This document shows positions 36,751-46,819 of a DNA stretch of 64,000 bases, piece by piece; within the stretch, counting starts at the first letter, position 1, and every line of letters starts with the position of its first letter. Origin of the DNA: Labedella phragmitis (lineage in GTDB: Bacteria > Actinomycetota > Actinomycetes > Actinomycetales > Microbacteriaceae); contig NZ_RZNB01000002.1 of assembly GCF_004078635.1 (NCBI RefSeq), positions 186,001 to 250,000 of the forward strand. The letters run 5' to 3'. The notes under the pieces are model-generated. The model did no database searches and was not told the DNA's origin. It saw nothing but the letters and a program-made list of their open reading frames with translations. The position numbers and the translations under genes are program-made.

Positions 36751-37978
36751 GGCGGAGCGACCGGCATCCGACCGAACCGGCCCCGGGCCGACGGCGGACT
36801 CCAGCCGTCCGGCGTCCGCCCGGATCTCGCTCGGCCGGCTCGCCCTCGCCGACTCGTCGAATTACCTGCTGCTCCTCGGGACGACGCTCTTCCTCGTCAT
36901 CTTCGGCCTCGTCATGGTCCTGTCGTCCTCCTCCATCGAATCGTGGACCGACGACAAGGGGTTCTTCGGCGGCTTCTGGAAGCAGGCGACGTACGCGATC
37001 ATCGGCGTGCCGCTCATGCTCGTCATGTCGAGGATGCCGTTGAGCTTCTGGAAGAGGATCGCGTGGCCCGCCATCCTCCTGGCGATGGCGCTCCAGGCCC
37101 TCGTGTTCTCTCCCCTCGGCATCGAGGACTACGGCAACCGGAACTGGATCAAGATCGGTTCGATCTCCGGTCAGCCGTCGGAATTCGTCAAACTCGCGCT
37201 CGTCGTGTGGCTGGCGTTCGTCCTCTCGCGGAAGCGCGAATTGCTGACGGACTGGAAGCACGCTCTCATCCCGGTCATCCCGGTCGGCGGCGTCGCGATC
37301 GGGTTGGTCTTCCTCGGGCGCGACCTCGGTACGGTCCTCATCCTCGCGTCGATCGTCTTCGCCGCGCTCTACTTCGCCGGCGTACGATGGCGGATCCTGC
37401 TTCCCGTCATGATCGTGTCCGGCGTCGCCGCGGCAGCGGCCGTCGCGACGAGCTCCAACCGGATGCGGCGCCTCATGAGCTTCCTGGACCCCACGTGCGC
37501 CGACTACGAAGGCGTGTGCTGGCAGCCGCTGCACGGGACGTGGGCCCTCGCGAACGGCGGCCTCTTCGGCGTGGGACTCGGGAACTCCGTCGAGAAGTGG
37601 GACTGGCTCCCCGCCGCCTCGAACGACTACATCTTCGCGATCGTGGGCGAGGAGCTCGGTCTCGTGGGAGCCGTCGTCCTCCTGCTCATGTTCGTCCTGC
37701 TCGCGGTCGCGCTGCTCCGCGTCATCCGCTCGTCGACGGACCCCTTCGTCCGCACGGCGACGGGTGCTGTGCTCATGTGGCTCATCGGGCAGGCCTTCGT
37801 CAACATCGGCGTCGTGCTGCGGGTGTTTCCCGTGCTCGGTGTGCCGTTGCCCTTCATCTCCGCCGGTGGCACGGCACTCATCACATCTCTCATGGCCGTC
37901 GGCGTCGTCTTGTCGTTCGCCCGTCATGAGGCGCGGCGGGCATCGCTCGTCCAGCAGGGAAGAGGAATTCTCCGATGA
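36716..37978 (+). CDS. ftsW: septal SEDS glycosyltransferase FtsW
   Basis: A 420-residue SEDS-family membrane enzyme that polymerises lipid II at the septum. After a polar N-terminus of about 45 residues, ten hydrophobic helices follow; GNRNWIKIGSISGQPSEFVKLALVVWLA and the C-terminal FISAGGTALIT are family signatures, and SNDYIFAIVGEELGLVG is also typical. The ATG at 36716 has GGAGAGG upstream and lies inside murD, giving a 35-base overlap. A later start would shorten the overlap but lacks a better site. Confidence 0.93.
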   Translation: MSAPPHHRRRTEAERPASDRTGPGPTADSSRPASARISLGRLALADSSNYLLLLGTTLFLVIFGLVMVLSSSSIESWTDDKGFFGGFWKQATYAIIGVPLMLVMSRMPLSFWKRIAWPAILLAMALQALVFSPLGIEDYGNRNWIKIGSISGQPSEFVKLALVVWLAFVLSRKRELLTDWKHALIPVIPVGGVAIGLVFLGRDLGTVLILASIVFAALYFAGVRWRILLPVMIVSGVAAAAAVATSSNRMRRLMSFLDPTCADYEGVCWQPLHGTWALANGGLFGVGLGNSVEKWDWLPAASNDYIFAIVGEELGLVGAVVLLLMFVLLAVALLRVIRSSTDPFVRTATGAVLMWLIGQAFVNIGVVLRVFPVLGVPLPFISAGGTALITSLMAVGVVLSFARHEARRASLVQQGRGILR

Positions 37979-39066
37979 CCACCTATCTCTTCGCCGGCGG
38001 CGGTACCGCCGGCCACGTGAACCCCCTTCTCGCGGTGGCGGACGCCCTCACGGCCCGCGACCCCGACGCGACGGTCATCGTCCTCGGAACCGCCGAGGGT
38101 CTCGAGGCCCGCCTCGTGCCGGCCCGCGGCTACGAGCTCGAGACCATCCCGAAGCTGCCTTTCCCTCGCCGCATCAACGGCGCGAGCCTCTCCTTCGGCC
38201 GACGCTTCCGCCGTGCCGTCGCCACGACGAGCGAGATCATCGCTCGCCGCGGCGTCGACGTCGTCGTCGGGTTCGGCGGCTATGCGGCCGCCCCCGCCTA
38301 CGTGGCCGCGCGCCGGGCGAAGCTCCCACTCATCATTCACGAGGCGAACGCCAAGCCGGGGCTCGCGAACCGCCTCGGTGTGCTGTACACGCGCTACGTC
38401 GGCGTCGCCTTCCACGGCACCAAGCTGCGGCACTCCCGGTTCGTCGGCATGCCGCTGCGTCGGGAGATCGAGTCGATCGAGCGCGACGCGGCCCGCGCGG
38501 AGGGCATCGAGTTCTTCGGACTCGACCCCGCGCGGAAGACGCTGCTCGTGACGGGAGGCTCCCTCGGGGCCCGTCGTCTCAACACGACGATCTCGGAGTC
38601 GGCGACCGACTTCATCGCGAGGGGGTGGCAGATCGTCCACATCGTCGGACGGTCGAGCGAATTCACGGATCCCGGCCTCGAGCACTACCACGTCGTCGAG
38701 TACTGCGATCGGATGGAGCTCGCCCTCGCCGTCGCGGACTTCGCCGTCTCGCGCGCCGGTGCCGCGACCGTGAGTGAGCTGAGCGCACTCGGAATCCCCG
38801 CCGTCTACGTCCCGTACCCGGTCGGGAACGGCGAACAGCGCTACAACGCGAGCGACTCGGTGCACGCCGGCGGATCGGTGCTCGTAGCCGACGCCGACTT
38901 CCAGCCGACGTGGGTAAGCTCTGTCCTGCTTCCCCTCCTCGATGACGACGTCCGCGTCCATGACATGGCCGTTCAGTCGCGTCACGCCGGCACCCTCGAC
39001 GGGAACGCTCGCATGCTCGACCTCATCGACGAGGCCTCCCGCGCCGTCCGTGCTCGGCGCCGCTAG
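37975..39066 (+). CDS. murG: UDP-GlcNAc:lipid I N-acetylglucosaminyltransferase
   Basis: A 363-residue GT28 glycosyltransferase making lipid II. The glycine-rich lipid-side motif [12 protein letters not shown] (6-17) and the nucleotide-sugar motifs [11 protein letters not shown] and [24 protein letters not shown] are clear. ATGA overlap with ftsW. Confidence 0.97.
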   Translation: MTTYLFAGGGTAGHVNPLLAVADALTARDPDATVIVLGTAEGLEARLVPARGYELETIPKLPFPRRINGASLSFGRRFRRAVATTSEIIARRGVDVVVGFGGYAAAPAYVAARRAKLPLIIHEANAKPGLANRLGVLYTRYVGVAFHGTKLRHSRFVGMPLRREIESIERDAARAEGIEFFGLDPARKTLLVTGGSLGARRLNTTISESATDFIARGWQIVHIVGRSSEFTDPGLEHYHVVEYCDRMELALAVADFAVSRAGAATVSELSALGIPAVYVPYPVGNGEQRYNASDSVHAGGSVLVADADFQPTWVSSVLLPLLDDDVRVHDMAVQSRHAGTLDGNARMLDLIDEASRAVRARRR

Positions 39067-39101
39067 GTCCCCTCGCATCCGTCATCAGAAAGAAGAACGT
39101 C

Positions 39102-40511
39102 GTGATCAAGCCTGACTTCTCGATCGAGATCCCCGACGACCTCGGCGCCGTCCATTTCGTGGGCATCGGCGGATCGGGCATGAGCGGCATCGCCAAGCTC
39201 TTCATCGAGTCCGGCGCGACCGTCACGGGTTCGGATTCGCGCGAGTCCGCGGCGACCGAGGCGATCCGCGACATCGGAGCCACCGTGTCGATCGGTCATG
39301 ACGCCGCCAACGTCGGCGACGCCGACACCCTCGTCGTCACGGGAGCCCTCTGGCCCGACAACCCCGAGTACCTCCTCGCGAAGGAGCGAGGCATCCCCGT
39401 GCTCCACCGCTCCCAGGCACTCGCGTGGCTCATCCGATCCCGTCGGCTCGTCTCGGTCGCGGGCGCGCACGGCAAGACGACCTCGACGGGCATGATCGTC
39501 ACGGCTCTCCTGGCTCTCGGCGCCGACCCGAGCTTCGTCAACGGCGGCGTCATCGAGAAGCTCGGCACGAGCTCCGCGTGGGGGGCCGACGAGCTCTTCG
39601 TCGTCGAGGCCGACGAATCCGACGGGTCGTTCCTGCTCTACGACACGGCGGTCGCCCTCATCACGAACGTCGACCCGGACCATCTGGACCACTACGGGTC
39701 GCTCGAGGCCTTCCAGCAGGCCTTCGTCGACTTCGCCGACGCCGCGAACGAACTCGTCGTGATCTCCTCGGACGACGCCGGCGCGGTCGCGGTGACCGAG
39801 CGCTTGTCGCACTCCCGCGTCGTGACGTTCGGGGAGTCCGAGAACGCCGACGTGCGCGTGCGCGACATCCTCACCGACGGTCCGGTCCGCTTCACGGTCG
39901 AGGCCGGGGGAGCGAGCTACGCCGGGTCGCTCGCCGTCCCGGGCCGCCACAACGCGATCAACGCCGCCGGGGCCTTCGCGGTCCTCACGGGTCTCGGCTT
40001 CGAGCCGCAAGCCGTCCTCGACGCGATCGGCGATTTCGGCGGGACGAAGCGTCGCTTCGAACTGCACGGGACGGTCGACGGAGTGAGCGTGTTCGACGAC
40101 TATGCCCACCACCCGACCGAGGTGGACGCGGCCCTGTCGGCGGCGCGCACAGTCGTCGGCGACGGCCGCATCATCGCCGTCCACCAGCCGCACCTCTACA
40201 GCCGCACGCGCTTGTTCGCACGGGAGTTCGCCGAGGTCCTCGAATCGCGCGCCGACCACACGATCGTGCTCGACGTCTACGGGGCACGCGAGGACCCGGA
40301 GCCGGGCGTCACGGGAGCCCTCGTCTCGGAGCGCTTCGCGGATGCGGGAAGCGTCGATTTCATCGCGGACTGGCAGGCCGCCGCCGATCGCGTCGCCGAG
40401 ATCGCCCAGCCCGGCGACTACGTCGTGACGCTCGGCTGCGGCGATGTCTACCGCATCGTCCCCCAGCTGCTCGGTTCTCTCGAGAAGGTGCACACCGGGA
40501 CGTCGCGGTGA
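39102..40511 (+). CDS. murC: UDP-N-acetylmuramate--L-alanine ligase
   Basis: A 469-residue Mur ligase that adds the first amino acid of the stem peptide. [14 protein letters not shown] (about 18-31) is the MurC Rossmann signature; the ATP loop is AHGKTTST (about 119-126); [10 protein letters not shown] and [10 protein letters not shown] follow. GTG start after AGAAAGAAG. The end overlaps ftsQ by four bases (GTGA). Confidence 0.96.
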   Translation: MIKPDFSIEIPDDLGAVHFVGIGGSGMSGIAKLFIESGATVTGSDSRESAATEAIRDIGATVSIGHDAANVGDADTLVVTGALWPDNPEYLLAKERGIPVLHRSQALAWLIRSRRLVSVAGAHGKTTSTGMIVTALLALGADPSFVNGGVIEKLGTSSAWGADELFVVEADESDGSFLLYDTAVALITNVDPDHLDHYGSLEAFQQAFVDFADAANELVVISSDDAGAVAVTERLSHSRVVTFGESENADVRVRDILTDGPVRFTVEAGGASYAGSLAVPGRHNAINAAGAFAVLTGLGFEPQAVLDAIGDFGGTKRRFELHGTVDGVSVFDDYAHHPTEVDAALSAARTVVGDGRIIAVHQPHLYSRTRLFAREFAEVLESRADHTIVLDVYGAREDPEPGVTGALVSERFADAGSVDFIADWQAAADRVAEIAQPGDYVVTLGCGDVYRIVPQLLGSLEKVHTGTSR

Positions 40512-41557
40512 AACGCCCCTCCGGGGTTCCCCGTCCGTCGTCGGAGCGACCCTCCAGACCGGCCGGGGCGCCGGAGCCTCATCCGGACCGTGACGAGCGG
40601 TCGGACGACGGCGGAGCACGTCGGCTTCTCGCGCGATTCGGATCGACGCCGTCCTCGACGCCCTCCTCGCCGGGCGACGCCACGACGGGCCCAGCGCCGA
40701 TCCCGTTGCCGGTTGCGGGGCCGGACTCGGCACCGGTGCCGTCCGATGCCCGGTCGACCGACGGTTCCGACCCGCTCGACCTCTCCGGTGGAGAGCGATT
40801 CGGCGTCTGGCGCGCAGCGCGAGCCCGTCGCCGCCGGGAGCGCGAGGAGGTGCGGCGGTTCACGGCCGTCTCGCGACGGCGTCGCATCACCTGGATCGCA
40901 TCGGTCGGTGGGGTCCTGACGCTCGCCGTCGCTTGCATCGCCGCCGCCTACACGCCGGTCATGGCGGTTCGCGAGATCCACGTCGAGGGCGCGCGGCTCG
41001 TGAGCTCGGATCTCATCGTGCGCGACCTCGACGGCGAGTTGGGCACGCCGCTTCCCCTGGTCGACCGGAGCGCGATCAAGGCCGCACTCGTGAAGTACCC
41101 GCTCATTCAGAGCTACTCGGTCGAATCGCGCCCGCCGAGCACTCTCGTCGTCCGCATCGTCGAGCGTCGTCCCGTCGGGGTCATCACCGACGGGGACGCC
41201 TTCGATCTCGTCGACGTCGCAGGCGTGGTGCTCACGTCGAGCCCCCGGCGTCCGGACGGTTACCCGCTCATCACGTTCGAGGGCGGCTCCGGATCCTCCG
41301 GTTTCGCGGCGGCGGCCGCCGTCGTCCGATCCCTGCCGACCGAGGTCCTCGCGACGGTCGACGAGGTGACCGCATCCACGGTCGACGACGTCACCCTGAC
41401 GCTGGCGGACAGCGGCGCGGTCGTCGCGTGGGGGAGTTCGGAGGACTCGGCCGCGAAGGCCGTCGCCCTTCAGACCCTCATGGCCGCCTATCCGCCGGAT
41501 GCGGTCGCCCGCTACGACGTGTCGAGCCCCGAGTCCGTCGTCGTCGACCCGCGCTAG
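40508..41557 (+). CDS. ftsQ: cell-division protein FtsQ
   Basis: A 349-residue single-pass protein. A long Pro/Ser-rich cytoplasmic region (about 1-125) ends in basic residues, followed by a transmembrane helix at about 127-149, a POTRA domain (about 152-222, [21 protein letters not shown]) and the FtsQ beta domain. GTG start overlapping the murC stop. It is the scaffold of the FtsQLB complex. The 176 bases after it hold the ftsZ promoter region. Confidence 0.92.
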   Translation: MKRPSGVPRPSSERPSRPAGAPEPHPDRDERSDDGGARRLLARFGSTPSSTPSSPGDATTGPAPIPLPVAGPDSAPVPSDARSTDGSDPLDLSGGERFGVWRAARARRRREREEVRRFTAVSRRRRITWIASVGGVLTLAVACIAAAYTPVMAVREIHVEGARLVSSDLIVRDLDGELGTPLPLVDRSAIKAALVKYPLIQSYSVESRPPSTLVVRIVERRPVGVITDGDAFDLVDVAGVVLTSSPRRPDGYPLITFEGGSGSSGFAAAAAVVRSLPTEVLATVDEVTASTVDDVTLTLADSGAVVAWGSSEDSAAKAVALQTLMAAYPPDAVARYDVSSPESVVVDPR

Positions 41558-41587
41558 TCCCGTCTCGACGCTCGAGCGACTCTTTGC

Positions 41588-41602
41588 GAGCGGATTCCGC
41601 TC
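41588..41602 (+). terminator. hairpin downstream of ftsQ
   Basis: GAGCGGA-T-TCCGCTC, two 7-base arms around a single T in the ftsQ-ftsZ gap. The tight palindrome may cruciform or act as a weak terminator/attenuator; there is no T-run after it. It could also be a protein site. Confidence 0.35.
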
Positions 41603-41686
41603 CGCATCTCGCGACACGCTGTGGCGCGTCCGAGTGGTGCGCGCATCCGCCCCTAACGTCTGAATCAGGAAATGCATACTGAGCAT

Positions 41687-41717
41687 AACTTTAACCCTGA
41701 ACCTGAGGTTGAAAGTT
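41687..41717. promoter_or_regulatory. dyad in the ftsZ upstream region (candidate FtsR site)
   Basis: AACTTTAACC and GGTTGAAAGTT are near-perfect inverted arms (one extra G) around a 10-base centre, and a smaller perfect palindrome AACCT-G-AGGTT lies at 41700-41710. The element ends 16 bases before the ftsZ GTG, close to an AT-rich -10-like sequence. MerR-type regulators bind dyads of this kind, and FtsR is encoded at 9.3 kb; the link is inference. Confidence 0.5.
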
Positions 41718-41733
41718 CTCACCGGAGGCGGAC

Positions 41734-42945
41734 GTGACGACAAACCAGAACTACCTTGCAGTGATCAAGGTCGTCGGTATCGGCGGTGGCGGAGTGAACG
41801 CCGTCAACCGCATGATCGAGATCGGGCTCCGCGGAGTCGAGTTCATCGCGATCAATACCGACGCGCAAGCGCTCTTGATGAGCGATGCCGACGTCAAGCT
41901 CGACGTCGGTCGTGATCTCACGCGCGGGCTCGGCGCCGGCGCGGATCCCGAAGTGGGCCGTCGCGCCGCTGAGGACCACGCCGAGGAGATCGAGGAGGCC
42001 CTCGCGGGCGCCGACATGGTCTTCGTCACGGCCGGGGAGGGTGGCGGAACGGGAACGGGAGGCGCGCCCGTCGTCGCGCGCATCGCGAAGTCCATCGGCG
42101 CCCTCACGATCGGTGTCGTCACGAAGCCCTTCGGCTTCGAGGGCCGGCGCCGTCAGGGGCAGGCCGAAGCGGGCGTCGCTCGACTGAAGGAAGAGGTCGA
42201 CACCCTCATCGTGGTGCCGAACGACCGCCTCCTGGAGATCAGCGACCGCGGTATCAGCATGCTCGAGGCCTTCGCCACGGCCGACCAGGTCCTCCTCGCC
42301 GGTGTGCAGGGCATCACCGACCTCATCACGACTCCGGGTCTCATCAACCTGGACTTCGCCGACGTCAAGTCGGTCATGCAGGGAGCGGGATCGGCGCTCA
42401 TGGGCATCGGCTCCTCCCGCGGTGCGGATCGAGCGATCAAGGCGGCGGAGCTCGCCGTCGCGTCACCGCTCCTCGAGGCGAGCATCGAAGGTGCGCACGG
42501 TGTCCTGCTCTCCATCCAGGGTGGATCCAACCTCGGCATCTTCGAGATCAACGATGCCGCGCGACTCGTCCAGGAGGCCGTGCACCCCGAGGCGAACATC
42601 ATCTTCGGAGCGGTCATCGACGACACCCTCGGCGACGAGGTCCGTGTCACTGTCATCGCCGCCGGATTCGACGGCGGCGAACCGCCGACCCGCGCCCTCG
42701 AGGGGGCCGCGGCTTCCGGGATCCTCACCTCGGGTGGCGTCATGACGGCCGTGGAGCCCGAGAAGGCCTCGTCGACGCCCGCCCCGTCGACATCGTCGGC
42801 TCCGGTCGCGTCGACCCCCGAGCCGCAGCGCGAGCCGGAGCGTCCGTCGACCGGCGCGTACGAGCGCGTCCACGTCTCCACCCCGGGGAACGACGCCGCC
42901 TTCGCCGACGAGGACGAGCTCGACATCCCCGACTTTCTGAAGTAG
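41734..42945 (+). CDS. ftsZ: cell-division GTPase FtsZ
   Basis: A 403-residue tubulin homologue forming the Z ring. The GTP tubulin signature GGGTGTGG is at 103-110, preceded by [14 protein letters not shown] (15-28), and [11 protein letters not shown] carries the T7 loop. After the core (about 1-325) a flexible Ser/Pro/Glu linker leads to the conserved C-terminal peptide [10 protein letters not shown], which binds SepF and FtsW partners. GTG start with GGAGGCGG. The ylmE gene begins 4 bases after the stop. Confidence 0.98.
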   Translation: MTTNQNYLAVIKVVGIGGGGVNAVNRMIEIGLRGVEFIAINTDAQALLMSDADVKLDVGRDLTRGLGAGADPEVGRRAAEDHAEEIEEALAGADMVFVTAGEGGGTGTGGAPVVARIAKSIGALTIGVVTKPFGFEGRRRQGQAEAGVARLKEEVDTLIVVPNDRLLEISDRGISMLEAFATADQVLLAGVQGITDLITTPGLINLDFADVKSVMQGAGSALMGIGSSRGADRAIKAAELAVASPLLEASIEGAHGVLLSIQGGSNLGIFEINDAARLVQEAVHPEANIIFGAVIDDTLGDEVRVTVIAAGFDGGEPPTRALEGAAASGILTSGGVMTAVEPEKASSTPAPSTSSAPVASTPEPQREPERPSTGAYERVHVSTPGNDAAFADEDELDIPDFLK

Positions 42946-42949
42946 GAGG

Positions 42950-43624
42950 ATGTCCGGGATCGACGAGCGCGTCGCGGCCGTTCGGGAGCAGGTCTCCCGG
43001 GCGGCCGCGCGCGCTGGCCGCGCCGTCGAGGAGATCACGACGATCGCGGTCACCAAGTTCCACCCGGCGAGCCTCGTATCGGATCTGTATGCGGCCGGGA
43101 TCCGCGACGTCGGGGAGAATCGCCACCAGGAGGCCGAGGCCAAGGCGGCGGAGCTCACGGGCCTCGACGATCTGACCTGGCACTTCGTCGGCCAGCTCCA
43201 GTCGAAGAAGGCGCGACGTGTCGCACGCTACGCGAGGGTGGTGCACTCCGTTGACAGGGACTCCGTCGTCGACGCGCTCGACAGCGCGGACCTCCCGGTC
43301 GGGTGCTTCGTCCAAGTCGCCCTGAGTTCCGACGAACACCGGGGAGGGGTGTCCGTCGACGACGTCGAGCGCCTCGCCGAACGGGTCGTCGCCTCGCGGC
43401 ACCTCTCCCTCCTCGGTGTCATGGCGGTCGCGCCGTTGGGGGAGGAGCCCCGAGCCGCCTTCGCCCGGCTGCGCACCGTCTCCGAGCGCATCACGACGAT
43501 CGAGCCGTCGGCGTCGTCCATCTCGGCCGGCATGAGCGGCGATTTCGCCGAAGCGATCCTCGAAGGCGCGACACACCTGCGAATCGGAACCGCAATCACG
43601 GGCAATCGACCCGCGACACCCTAA
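42950..43624 (+). CDS. ylmE: PLP homeostasis protein YggS/YlmE
   Basis: A 224-residue single-domain PLP-binding protein of the alanine racemase barrel fold. The PLP lysine is in IAVTKFHPAS, and GENRHQEAEAK, WHFVGQLQSKKA and SAGMSGDFAEAI are family signatures. It keeps free pyridoxal phosphate in balance. The AGTAGGAGG ribosome site overlaps the ftsZ end. Its place between ftsZ and sepF is conserved in Gram-positive bacteria. Confidence 0.93.
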   Translation: MSGIDERVAAVREQVSRAAARAGRAVEEITTIAVTKFHPASLVSDLYAAGIRDVGENRHQEAEAKAAELTGLDDLTWHFVGQLQSKKARRVARYARVVHSVDRDSVVDALDSADLPVGCFVQVALSSDEHRGGVSVDDVERLAERVVASRHLSLLGVMAVAPLGEEPRAAFARLRTVSERITTIEPSASSISAGMSGDFAEAILEGATHLRIGTAITGNRPATP

Positions 43625-43660
43625 CCTCGAAGAGGAAGCAACCGCACGACGGAGGTACTG

Positions 43661-44143
43661 ATGTCAAACCCGCTGAAGAAGACGATGGTCTACCTCGGAC
43701 TCGCCGACGAGGAGCTCGACTACGACGAGCCCGCCGCCGAGCAGAAGCCCGCGAACGAGACCCCTCGCCCCCAGCAGCACCAGGCCCCGGAGGTAAAGGC
43801 TCCCGTGACTCCTCTCCGTAAGGCCCCGGCTCCCGTGCGTCAGCCGGCCCCGAGCGAGCTCAACGAGATCCTCACCGTGCACCCCAAGCAGTATCGGGAT
43901 GCCCAGGTCATCGCCGAGAGCTTCCGTGACGGCGTCCCCGTCATCATCAACCTCTCCCAGATGAGCGACGCCGACGCGCGTCGCCTCATCGATTTCGCGA
44001 GCGGTCTCTCGCAGGGCCTCTACGGCAAGATCGAGCGCGTGACGAACAAGGTCTTCCTGCTCTCGCCGTCCCACGTCTCGATCTCGGGCGACCAGGACGT
44101 GCAGCCGGCCGAGACCGACGCCACCTTCTTCGCTCAGCGCTGA
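43661..44143 (+). CDS. sepF: FtsZ membrane anchor SepF
   Basis: A 160-residue protein. A short N-terminal amphipathic helix ([21 protein letters not shown]) for membrane binding, a Pro-rich linker, and the SepF core (about 65-150: [47 protein letters not shown]). In Actinobacteria, which lack FtsA and ZipA, SepF is the FtsZ tether. Good GGAGG site. Confidence 0.95.
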   Translation: MSNPLKKTMVYLGLADEELDYDEPAAEQKPANETPRPQQHQAPEVKAPVTPLRKAPAPVRQPAPSELNEILTVHPKQYRDAQVIAESFRDGVPVIINLSQMSDADARRLIDFASGLSQGLYGKIERVTNKVFLLSPSHVSISGDQDVQPAETDATFFAQR

Positions 44144-44150
44144 CGGCGGG

Positions 44151-44450
44151 GTGGGCACGATCATCCCCTTCATCGGGAACATCCTCTACGCCGCCCTGCT
44201 CATCTACCTGCTGGCCATGTGGGCGAGGTTCATCCTCGACCTCGTGCGGACGTTCAACCGCTCCTGGCGGCCGTCAGGAGTCGGGCTGGTCGCTGCTGAA
44301 GCGGTCTACGTCGTCACCGACCCGCCGATCCGGTTCTTCCGCCGGGTGCTTCCTCCGGTGCGTGTCGGCCGCGCTGCCCTCGACTTCGGTTGGACCCTGA
44401 CGATGCTCTGCGTCCTCGTCGCCATGATCCTGGTCGGTTTCCTCCGCTGA
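44151..44450 (+). CDS. YggT-family membrane protein
   Basis: A 99-residue protein with two hydrophobic helices (about 8-28 and 76-97) and the YggT signature TDPPIRFFRRVLPPVR between them. YggT proteins regularly sit between sepF and divIVA; their function is not firmly known, with links to osmotic tolerance and division. GTG start 8 bases after sepF. Confidence 0.9.
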   Translation: MGTIIPFIGNILYAALLIYLLAMWARFILDLVRTFNRSWRPSGVGLVAAEAVYVVTDPPIRFFRRVLPPVRVGRAALDFGWTLTMLCVLVAMILVGFLR

Positions 44451-44572
44451 CCCTTGGCCCCTGTATTCTGGAGTCGACCGCACGCCACGCGGCCCTGCGC
44501 GGCGTCGAGCCGTGTCAGGGTTTGCTACCGTTGCAAGGTCATTCCGATCGAAACAAGTGAAGGTGGTACGCC

Positions 44573-45190
44573 ATGGCGCTCACGCCCGAAGACGTCGTCA
44601 ACAAGCAGTTCCAGCAGACCAAGTTCCGCGAGGGCTACGACCAGGACGAGGTCGACGACTTCCTCGACGAGGTCGTCGTCGAACTGCGCCGCCTGATCCA
44701 GGAGAACCAGGACTTGCAGGAGCGCCTCTCGCAGGCGGAATCCGGTGCCCCGGTGTCCGCCCCCGCGGAGTCGACGTCCACGCCGGAGCCCGTCGCCGCT
44801 GCGCCGGTCGCCGAGCCCGTGCCCGCTCCCGTGCAGGCCACCCCGGTCCCCGACGAGTCGGAGAGTTCGAACAGCCTCCTCGTTCTCGCCCGTCGCCTCC
44901 ACGATGAGCACGTCCGTGAGGGCGCCGAGAAGCGCGACCAGCTCATCGCCGAGGGCAACGCCACCGCCGCGCGGGTCGTGGCCGAGGCCGAGGCGAAGCA
45001 GCAGGAGGAGCTCCAGAAGCTCAACGAGCAGCGTTCGGTTCTCGAGCGCGAGATCGAAGAGCTCCGCACCTTCGAGCGTGAGTACCGCGAGCAGCTCAGG
45101 AGCTACATCGAGGGTCAGCTGCGCGACCTCGACAGCGGCGCTGCTGCGTCGACGGGCGGCATCGCCGCGACCGTCGGCGACAACCACTGA
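44573..45190 (+). CDS. divIVA: polar growth scaffold DivIVA/Wag31
   Basis: A 205-residue coiled-coil protein. The DivIVA lipid-binding head MALTPEDVVNKQFQQTKFR-x-GYDQDEVDDFLD (1-33) is followed by a coiled coil, a Pro/Ala/Glu-rich spacer (about 60-95) and a second long coiled coil (about 100-185). It marks curved membrane at the poles and directs peripheral cell-wall growth in Actinobacteria; Wag31 is a Ser/Thr kinase substrate in Mycobacterium. A TATTCT box in the 122-base upstream gap and GAAGGTGG before the ATG suggest its own promoter. Confidence 0.96.
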   Translation: MALTPEDVVNKQFQQTKFREGYDQDEVDDFLDEVVVELRRLIQENQDLQERLSQAESGAPVSAPAESTSTPEPVAAAPVAEPVPAPVQATPVPDESESSNSLLVLARRLHDEHVREGAEKRDQLIAEGNATAARVVAEAEAKQQEELQKLNEQRSVLEREIEELRTFEREYREQLRSYIEGQLRDLDSGAAASTGGIAATVGDNH

Positions 45191-45201
45191 CGCTTCGGGA
45201 C

Positions 45202-45858
45202 TTGACCACTCGATCGACCGACACAGCCACGCGGCGGACGCTTCTCGTCCTCGCCGTCGTGGCTGTGTCGGCGTTGGTGCTCGATCAGCTCTCGAAGTAC
45301 CTCGTCGTCTCCTCGATGACGGAGGGCGAGCGCATCCCCGTGCTCGGCGAGTTCCTCGTCCTGTTCTACGTCCGTAACCCCGGCGCGGCGTTCTCCTTCG
45401 CCGAGGGGGCCACGTGGATCTTCTCGCTCCTGGCTGCGGCCGTGAGCATCACGATCATCGTCCTGGCTCGACGGATCCGGTCGAAGCTCTGGGCCGTCGT
45501 GTTCGGACTCCTGCTCGGCGGCGTCCTCGGCAATCTGACCGATCGGCTCTTCCGCGAACCGTCCTTCGGTCTCGGGCACGTCGTCGACTTCATCTCGACC
45601 CCGTGGATGCTGCCGGCGATCTACAACGTCGCGGACATCGCAATCGTCGTGAGCATGGCGATCTTCATCCTGCTCACGATCCTCGGCGTCGGTATCGACG
45701 GCACGCGGGCCAAGAACTCCGACGACGCCGAGGTCGGGACCGGCAACGCCGACGACGTGACCGAGGGCGACGATGCCGCGAGCGACCGGCGTGATCGCAA
45801 TCCGGCCACGACGTCCGCGACCGATCCGAGCGTCGATCCCCAAGAGCCGAAGGCGTGA
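45202..45858 (+). CDS. lspA: lipoprotein signal peptidase
   Basis: A 218-residue aspartic membrane protease (SPase II) cleaving lipoprotein signal peptides. Four hydrophobic helices, [10 protein letters not shown], the GNLTDR segment, and the catalytic aspartates Asp129 (GHVVDF) and Asp145 (YNVADIAI) are present. The C-terminal 45 residues are a polar Asp/Thr-rich tail beyond the usual end. The TTG at 45202, 11 bases after divIVA, is the most likely start; no better start fits the N-terminal helix. The lipoprotein encoded at 54.0 kb would be one substrate. Confidence 0.9.
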   Translation: MTTRSTDTATRRTLLVLAVVAVSALVLDQLSKYLVVSSMTEGERIPVLGEFLVLFYVRNPGAAFSFAEGATWIFSLLAAAVSITIIVLARRIRSKLWAVVFGLLLGGVLGNLTDRLFREPSFGLGHVVDFISTPWMLPAIYNVADIAIVVSMAIFILLTILGVGIDGTRAKNSDDAEVGTGNADDVTEGDDAASDRRDRNPATTSATDPSVDPQEPKA

Positions 45859-45859
45859 C

Positions 45860-46783
45860 GTGAGCGAGTCCCGATCCCTCTTCGTCCCCGACGGTCTCGA
45901 GGGCAGCCGGGTCGATGCTGCGCTCGCGAAGATGCTGGGATTCTCGCGCAGCTTCGCGGCGGAGATCATCGAGGCTGGCGGCGTCTCCGTCGACGGCCGC
46001 GTCGCCGGGAAGTCGGACCGGTTGTCCGGAGGTGCCTGGATCGAGGTCGTCTGGCAGCCGCGCGCTGAAGCGACGATCGTGCCGATCGCCGTCGACGACC
46101 TCGGTATCGTGCACGACGACGACGACATCGTCGTCGTCGACAAGCCGGCCGGAGTCGCGGCACACCCGTCGGTCGGCTGGAACGGCCCCACCGTCCTCGG
46201 AGCCCTCGCAGCGGCCGGTTTCCGCATCTCCACCTCCGGTGCTGCCGAACGTGCGGGGGTCGTGCACCGCCTCGACGTCGGGACGAGCGGCCTCATGGTC
46301 GTCGCGAAATCCGAGCGCGCCTACACCGAATTGAAGCGGGCCTTCCACGACCGCGAGGTGAACAAGATCTACCACGCCCTCGTGCAGGGCCACCCCGATC
46401 CCTTCGCGGGCACGATCGACGCGCCGATCGGCCGTCATCCGAAATCCGACTGGAAGTTCGCCGTCACCGCGGCGGGCAAGCCGTCCGTGACGCACTACGA
46501 GACCCTCGAGGCCTTCCGGAGCGCGACGCTCCTCGAGATCCATCTCGAGACCGGCAGGACCCACCAGATCCGGGTCCACATGGCTGCGCAGCGCCACCCC
46601 TGCGTCGGCGACCCGCTGTACGGCGCCGACCCGTCGTTGTCGGAGCGGCTCGGTCTCACACGGCAGTGGTTGCATGCGGTCCGGCTCGGATTCGTCCACC
46701 CCGGCACCGGCGAACCGGTCGAGTTCAGCTCTCCGTACCCGACGGACCTGCAGCACGCACTCGATGTCGTGGGTTCCGATTAG
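45860..46783 (+). CDS. rluD: RluA-family 23S rRNA pseudouridine synthase
   Basis: A 307-residue pseudouridine synthase. An N-terminal S4 domain (about 14-70) is followed by the catalytic domain with Asp139 in [15 protein letters not shown] and [17 protein letters not shown]. The position after lspA is conserved. GTG start one base after the lspA stop. The exact uridines cannot be told; RluD-type is the closest by general form. Confidence 0.9.
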   Translation: MSESRSLFVPDGLEGSRVDAALAKMLGFSRSFAAEIIEAGGVSVDGRVAGKSDRLSGGAWIEVVWQPRAEATIVPIAVDDLGIVHDDDDIVVVDKPAGVAAHPSVGWNGPTVLGALAAAGFRISTSGAAERAGVVHRLDVGTSGLMVVAKSERAYTELKRAFHDREVNKIYHALVQGHPDPFAGTIDAPIGRHPKSDWKFAVTAAGKPSVTHYETLEAFRSATLLEIHLETGRTHQIRVHMAAQRHPCVGDPLYGADPSLSERLGLTRQWLHAVRLGFVHPGTGEPVEFSSPYPTDLQHALDVVGSD

Positions 46784-46819
46784 CCTGGCATTCCTCACGC
46801 ACTTTAGTTCGGAGAACCC

